This document shows, piece by piece, positions 62,501 to 64,000 of a DNA stretch of 64,000 bases. The DNA is taken from assembly GCA_016859345.1 (NCBI GenBank), contig CM029124.1:17953480-18017479 (forward strand), in the 5' to 3' direction. The stretch's first letter is position 1; every line of letters begins with the position of its first letter. This DNA comes from Istiophorus platypterus. Its lineage: Eukaryota; Chordata; Actinopteri; Istiophoriformes; Istiophoridae. A program made the position numbers and the translations under genes. The notes under the pieces are model-generated. The model ran no database searches. It was not told the DNA's origin and saw only the letters and a program-made list of their open reading frames with translations.

Positions 62501-63749
62501 AATAAAAGTGAAAAGACTTTCTTCCCTGGGAATATGTCATCAGCTGAAGATTAAGGGTCAGGCTGATGAGTTGCGCGGGGTATCTATAAAGGAACGCAGA
62601 CTCAAGGCTGTTCTGTCATCAGTGGAATTCAAACAGACAGTAAGGTAGCCTAAGAAGCGCCGAGCCAGCACCAGATTAATTTGACTGTGGGCTACTACTC
62701 TACCCACATACGGAGAGACTGCAGTAACGAACGACCAGCTGAGCGCAGACTCCTGACAGGACTTATCCCTCTCTTTGCCCCAGACAAAACAATCCGGCTG
62801 TGCAGTTCCACCCCATGGGCAGGCTGCAGGGAAGCTATACTACATTACCTCCCCAGTAACATACAGCCTTAGGACAAATAAAATAACAAAACCCGCCCTG
62901 CCAAGGAAGGTACACAGTACCTCAACTCGGAGCTAAATTCCTCTTAAGCAACAAACAATGTTTCATGAATATTTTAATTCATTTTTTGATCACGCACAAT
63001 TAATTTGTCAAGTTAACCAAAATAGTGATAATATGGGGATTTGTCAAGGGTGTCAAGTAGTGACAAACCATGTCACTCTAGTGGAGCTGTAATTATATAG
63101 AAAGGCAATAAAATGTAAAAAATATGCACCTAAATTAATATGGGCAAATATTGTAGTTATTTTGTGAAGCTATATCTTACAATATAATGCACACAAACAT
63201 TTCCTTGTGCATGTGCTTCTTCTTGCAAAGGTTCATTGCACATACTGGTTATCTCATGAAAAACCACTTATTCAAAGGTACCTGACACGGATGCTTTACA
63301 CTGGTACTAAATGCTTGGTTGATTAATAGAATTACAGAAAAATAATCAGGAACAACTTATTATTAAACAACTAATTTATCGTGTGAAAATGCCAAACATT
63401 TGCTTCTCAAAACTTCTGAAAAGACTGAATATTTACCCCTTTATTTCAATTGAACACCCTTTAGTTTTTTGGCAAACAATTACAAATCAGTAAGAAATTC
63501 TAATGCCTATTTTTTTTTTTTTTTGCTGTTTTAACTCACTTTTTTTTGATTATTACTTTTGATTGATTGATTGATAATGAAAATCTTAAATAACCTACTG
63601 ATAATCATTAGTGCAGCACTGCTTCATACATGTTGAGTGTGTGTTTTTTGCATGTAAGTAATGACTCACAATTTTCCATCCTTGAAGGAGCGGACGAAGA
63701 TGTTGTCCTTCTTCATAGTCACATCTTCATGACAGTCCGGGGAGATGAC
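48083..63749 (-). CDS. arid4b: AT-rich interactive domain-containing protein 4B (ARID4B), C-terminal 1,111 residues, 5' part outside window
   Basis: Nuclear chromatin reader of the SIN3A-HDAC corepressor complex. Sixteen exons join to 3,336 nt, open throughout. Human ARID4B is about 1,312 aa, so roughly 190-200 N-terminal residues (Tudor domains) lie to the right. In visible-residue numbering: RBB1NT part 1-52; acidic stretch 70-102; ARID 103-200 (PFPEERENFLQQLYKFMED, LVHKLGGFDKIESGSVWKQV, YLYGFEEYC); acidic linker to about 330; chromo barrel about 335-400 (FECYPPGMKVQVRYGRGRN, VLYLVHYCGWNVRYDEW); SIEITSILNGLQ at about 472-484; a Ser-rich region with WSSIQAQWPKKTLKELFSDS and EFPSSGSNSVLNTPPTTPES; YKWSFQMSDLEKM, then a coiled coil with basic RRRKRMKKKERES; a poly-Ser run and the tail SVECR. 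The last blocks match ARID4B closely, and the tomm20 neighbour supports 4B over 4A. Confidence 0.97.
48971..49117 (-). CDS. arid4b: arid4b exon O (coiled coil)
   Basis: 147 nt: DLEKMSSLERISFLQEKLQD, then a helical stretch and RRRKRMKKKERES. Close to human; heptad spacing suggests a coiled coil. Acceptor CTTAG, donor GAAA|GTGAGT. Confidence 0.95.
49434..49658 (-). CDS. arid4b: arid4b exon N
   Basis: 225 nt: NSSDSEDQSVAEG at the start and SPRVYKWSFQM at the end (human LPKVYKWSFQM). A His-rich middle (SHKYHKQGDADHSQHRD) is not in the human protein that I recall. Donor ATGT|GTAAGT, so the next codon is TCT (Ser), as in human QMSDLE. Confidence 0.92.
49865..49975 (-). CDS. arid4b: arid4b exon M (basic region)
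   Basis: 111 nt: a lysine-rich segment, SVSQKRQKESQTGGASKKHK, then PNRKSLGVPPKKNRKT; likely nuclear localisation signals. Donor ACAG|GTATG. Confidence 0.93.
50127..51365 (-). CDS. arid4b: arid4b exon L (large central exon, 1,239 nt)
   Basis: 413 codons of Ser/Glu/Pro-rich, mostly disordered sequence with conserved islands: KDVWSSIQAQWPKKTLKELF, then SDSDTEAA; EFPSSGSNSVLNTPPTTPES; ETDSSTVEVESLGGELQDL. These islands match ARID4B. The acceptor CCCAG|CC and donor AAAG|GTAC set the ends; open reading continues a little past the donor by chance. Confidence 0.95.
51499..51706 (-). CDS. arid4b: arid4b exon K (linker with SIEITSILNGLQ motif)
   Basis: 208 nt: a charged linker beginning NKAERERDRLERLNDREVLG and ending SIEITSILNGLQ, a block identical to human. 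Donor GCAAG|GTAGC, phase 1. Confidence 0.94.
51794..51878 (-). CDS. arid4b: arid4b exon J (end of chromo barrel)
   Basis: 85 nt: YDEWIKADKIVRPANKNVPK, then IKHRKKIK; the basic tail after the barrel may aid nucleic-acid contact. Acceptor TTTAG, donor AAAG|GTACG. Confidence 0.95.
51879..52872 (-). other. arid4b: arid4b intron I-J, 994 bp
   Basis: No gene is seen. It holds a CTCF-like site at 52645-52656 and a GACAGACA-rich patch near 52540-52575. Confidence 0.8.
52645..52656 (+). promoter_or_regulatory. CTCF-like binding motif
   Basis: CCACTAGATGGC fits the CTCF core CCASYAGRKGGC at all 12 positions, on the plus strand, inside an arid4b intron. The flanking bases are less ideal. Occupancy is unproven. 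Confidence 0.45.
52873..53055 (-). CDS. arid4b: arid4b exon I (chromo barrel domain)
   Basis: 183 nt: FECYPPGMKVQVRYGRGRNL through DVEGGEVLYLVHYCGWNVR; nearly identical to human over the barrel. Acceptor TGCAG, donor GTCAG|GTAAG. Confidence 0.96.
53488..53564. repeat. (CA)n microsatellite, about 77 bp uninterrupted
   Basis: The longest perfect dinucleotide repeat in the window; about 38 CA units inside an arid4b intron. Confidence 0.97.
54200..54390 (+). repeat. Fragment of an interspersed fish repeat ending in a TAATCAATAATTAAAATAAT-type tail
   Basis: The order GGGCATTTTTCACCATTTTC, then TTTTATAGACTAAACAATTA, then repeated ATTAATC-type motifs and ATGGTTAATTGCAGCCCTT, is one I know as an abundant fish repeat. 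Boundaries are approximate and the class is uncertain. A second copy lies in the opposite orientation near 63330-63625. Confidence 0.6.
55543..55624 (+). repeat. Polypurine (GGGA/GGGAGA/GACAGA)n tract
   Basis: About 80 bp almost wholly A/G, changing from GGGA to GGGAGA units and then to GAGACA units. Mirror symmetry within it would allow a triplex (H-DNA). Confidence 0.92.
56098..56303 (-). CDS. arid4b: arid4b exon H (acidic linker)
   Basis: 206 nt encoding a highly acidic linker with NDNDDDEEDTPQKGDADEG. Same position as the long Glu/Asp tract of human ARID4B, little sequence identity. Donor CTCTGG|GTAGG, phase 2. Confidence 0.92.
56451..56649 (-). CDS. arid4b: arid4b exon G (end of ARID and start of acidic linker)
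   Basis: 199 nt: YLYGFEEYCTSTAITFRMDL, then a poorly conserved Glu/Ser-rich linker. Acceptor TGCAG|GTAC, donor GCAAG|GTGCA. Confidence 0.93.
56945..57042 (-). CDS. arid4b: arid4b exon F (ARID domain)
   Basis: 98 nt: IESGSVWKQVYQDLGIPVLN, then SAAGYNVKCAYR and two bases of a Lys codon. The donor is CGCAA|GTACGT; the downstream alternative AAGTAC|GTACAG would duplicate Tyr and break the frame with the next exon. Confidence 0.94.
57159..57253 (-). CDS. arid4b: arid4b exon E (ARID domain)
   Basis: 95 nt: TPINKRPVLGYRNLNLFKLY, then RLVHKLGGFDK; the core DNA-contacting part of the ARID fold. Acceptor CCCCAG, donor ACAAA|GTGAG. Confidence 0.96.
57338..57918. mobile_element. AAGTA-rich inverted-repeat fish element (non-autonomous)
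   Basis: Lies in the arid4b intron between exons D and E. The left end (GCGGTGGAGAAAGTATACAG) and right end (ACTCAAGTACAGTTTTTTAC, then TATCACTGC) are diverged versions of the paired ends of a common fish repeat. The inside carries its ATGCCCCTGTGAGTGTTATA and GCATTTTATTGCTGTAGATG blocks. No coding capacity. Assigned from memory of fish repeats. Confidence 0.6.
57790..57803. repeat. Short (GATA)n run
   Basis: Three to four GATA units within the element at 57338-57918. Confidence 0.85.
58281..58353 (-). CDS. arid4b: arid4b exon D (start of ARID domain)
   Basis: 73 nt: EEVEPFPEERENFLQQLYKF, then MEDR. Acceptor CTTCAG, donor CAGGG|GTGAG, phase 1. Confidence 0.95.
58455..58603 (-). CDS. arid4b: arid4b exon C (RBB1NT end and acidic stretch)
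   Basis: 149 nt: LDAAFDFQQQLVVPITWKTE, then a Ser/Glu/Asp run. Two in-frame donors lie 6 nt apart: GAG|GTAGTG (ends 58455) and GTG|GTATGA (ends 58449), the latter adding Val-Val. I chose the first because it keeps the acidic run unbroken into exon D. Confidence 0.88.
58938..59595 (-). mobile_element. Broken Tc1/mariner element (transposase remnant)
   Basis: Cut-and-paste DNA transposon remnant in the arid4b intron between exons B and C. It follows the order of fish Tc1 elements: GACGCTGCCCCCGCCATGCT, CAGGTGATGAGGTGCCTGGT, GCTCTGATATGCACTGTCAG, AGGTGGACTCCAATCAAG, CACCTGAGCTAAATTTCAA and the terminal GAATGCACTG. The transposase would be on the minus strand. Its C-terminal half is partly present, but an internal deletion removes most of the N-terminal coding part, stops interrupt the rest, and the far inverted repeat is missing. 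It is therefore inactive. Confidence 0.85.
59596..60243 (-). other. arid4b: arid4b intron B-C, right part
   Basis: Nothing recognisable besides AT-rich sequence; the Tc1 remnant occupies the left part of the same intron. Confidence 0.7.
60244..60320 (-). CDS. arid4b: arid4b exon B (RBB1NT region)
   Basis: 77 nt: YMVLRKDVREMNSDCPPKAD, then AGLKP. The human counterpart is TSVPRKDVHEITSDTAPKPD. Acceptor TTGCAG, donor CCAG|GTGAG. Confidence 0.92.
61010..61260 (+). repeat. Fragment of an interspersed fish repeat
   Basis: The order AGATTCATCCTCTGGGGGCC, then AAATTTCACAACGATTCATG, then TTTCTGTCTGGACCATAG, GGACCAACTGACTGATGA and TTTGCCATCCCTAATGCC is that of a common repeat in perch-like fish, probably the non-coding end of a retroelement. 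Class and limits are uncertain. Confidence 0.6.
63330..63625 (-). repeat. Second copy of the TAATC-tailed fish repeat, inverted
   Basis: Read on the minus strand it starts AGTGCTGCACTAATGATTAT, then ATTATCAATCAATCAATC; on the plus strand AATGCCAAACATTTGCTTCT lies further inside. This is the same family as 54200-54390 in the opposite orientation. Confidence 0.5.
63670..63749 (-). CDS. arid4b: arid4b exon A (first exon in window; RBB1NT region)
   Basis: 80 nt reading VISPDCHEDVTMKKDNIFVR and onward to FKDGK (human VVCPDCSDEIAVKKDNILVR). Starts in phase 0, ends in phase 2 at AAATT|GTGAGT. Confidence 0.93.
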
Positions 63750-64000
63750 CTTGTTGCACAGAAACAAGAGACAGTTAATAGGTCAGACGAGGTGGCGTGT
63801 GTGTGTGTATGTGTGTAAGAGAGGAGGAGGTGTCAGAGTATGAGTCAATGACTAAAGTAGTTTCAGCAAAAGGCCACAGTGATGGATTAAAAAAATATGC
63901 TGTCTATGAAAGAAAGACAAACAGGTGGGAGAGATGAAGTGTGAATTACTTTGTGTGTGTATGTGTATGTGTATGTGGGGGCATATGCCCACTTGCAGCC
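63750..64000 (-). other. arid4b: arid4b intron upstream of exon A (runs off the window)
   Basis: Non-coding, with GT/AT-type repeats at 63796-63816 and 63951-63978. The upstream arid4b exons must lie beyond position 64000. Confidence 0.85.

Larger units (their letters stand above)
60321..63669 (-). other. arid4b: arid4b intron A-B, about 3.3 kb
   Basis: Contains an interspersed repeat fragment (61010-61260) and another (63330-63625). The small open frames here, including plus 62681-62872, match no family I know. Confidence 0.7.

Noticed and set aside
62681..62872. 63-residue plus-strand frame inside an arid4b intron
   Set aside because: No family match and no paired splice sites; most likely chance.
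1..64000. tRNA genes, CRISPR arrays, phage or bacterial defence genes
   Set aside because: No intact tRNA B-box with a cloverleaf, no spaced direct repeats of CRISPR type and no prokaryote-like genes were seen on either strand.

Overview
This is a vertebrate window, almost certainly from a ray-finned (probably percomorph) fish. The evidence is three intron-containing genes with clear vertebrate orthologues, long gene-poor DNA rich in CA, AT and CTC microsatellites, and several interspersed repeat families I recognise from fish genomes. No operons, bacterial genes, CRISPR arrays or viruses are visible.

All three protein genes lie on the minus strand. From left to right: (1) irf2bp2 (coding 18250 down to 16373, two exons, 525 aa), a transcriptional corepressor with an N-terminal zinc finger and a C-terminal RING-type finger; (2) tomm20 (coding 45274 down to 43989, five exons, 145 aa), the outer-membrane import receptor of mitochondria; (3) arid4b (63749 down to 48083, sixteen exons seen, C-terminal 1,111 residues), a chromatin reader of the SIN3-HDAC complex whose first exons lie beyond the right edge. 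I rebuilt the exon joins by hand. Every junction keeps frame and uses GT/AG, and the joined products match their families along their length.

The order irf2bp2-tomm20-arid4b is the human 1q42.3 order, but RBM34, which sits between TOMM20 and ARID4B in human, has no room here. About 16 kb downstream of irf2bp2 and about 25 kb between the irf2bp2 promoter and the tomm20 3' end contain no gene I can support. These stretches hold microsatellites, two related inverted-repeat elements (2904-3420, and a larger relative near 38345-39196), two perfect short hairpins and AT-rich blocks that could be conserved regulatory DNA. The arid4b introns hold a broken Tc1/mariner element and four other interspersed repeat fragments.

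The three genes do not form a pathway; they are neighbours by conserved synteny, and the long gap upstream of irf2bp2 may carry its regulatory elements. I see no undescribed biological system. The items most worth checking are the two perfect hairpins, the missing RBM34, the CTCF-like sites around tomm20/arid4b, the composite element at 38.3-39.2 kb, and a weak intronic C/D snoRNA candidate in tomm20.
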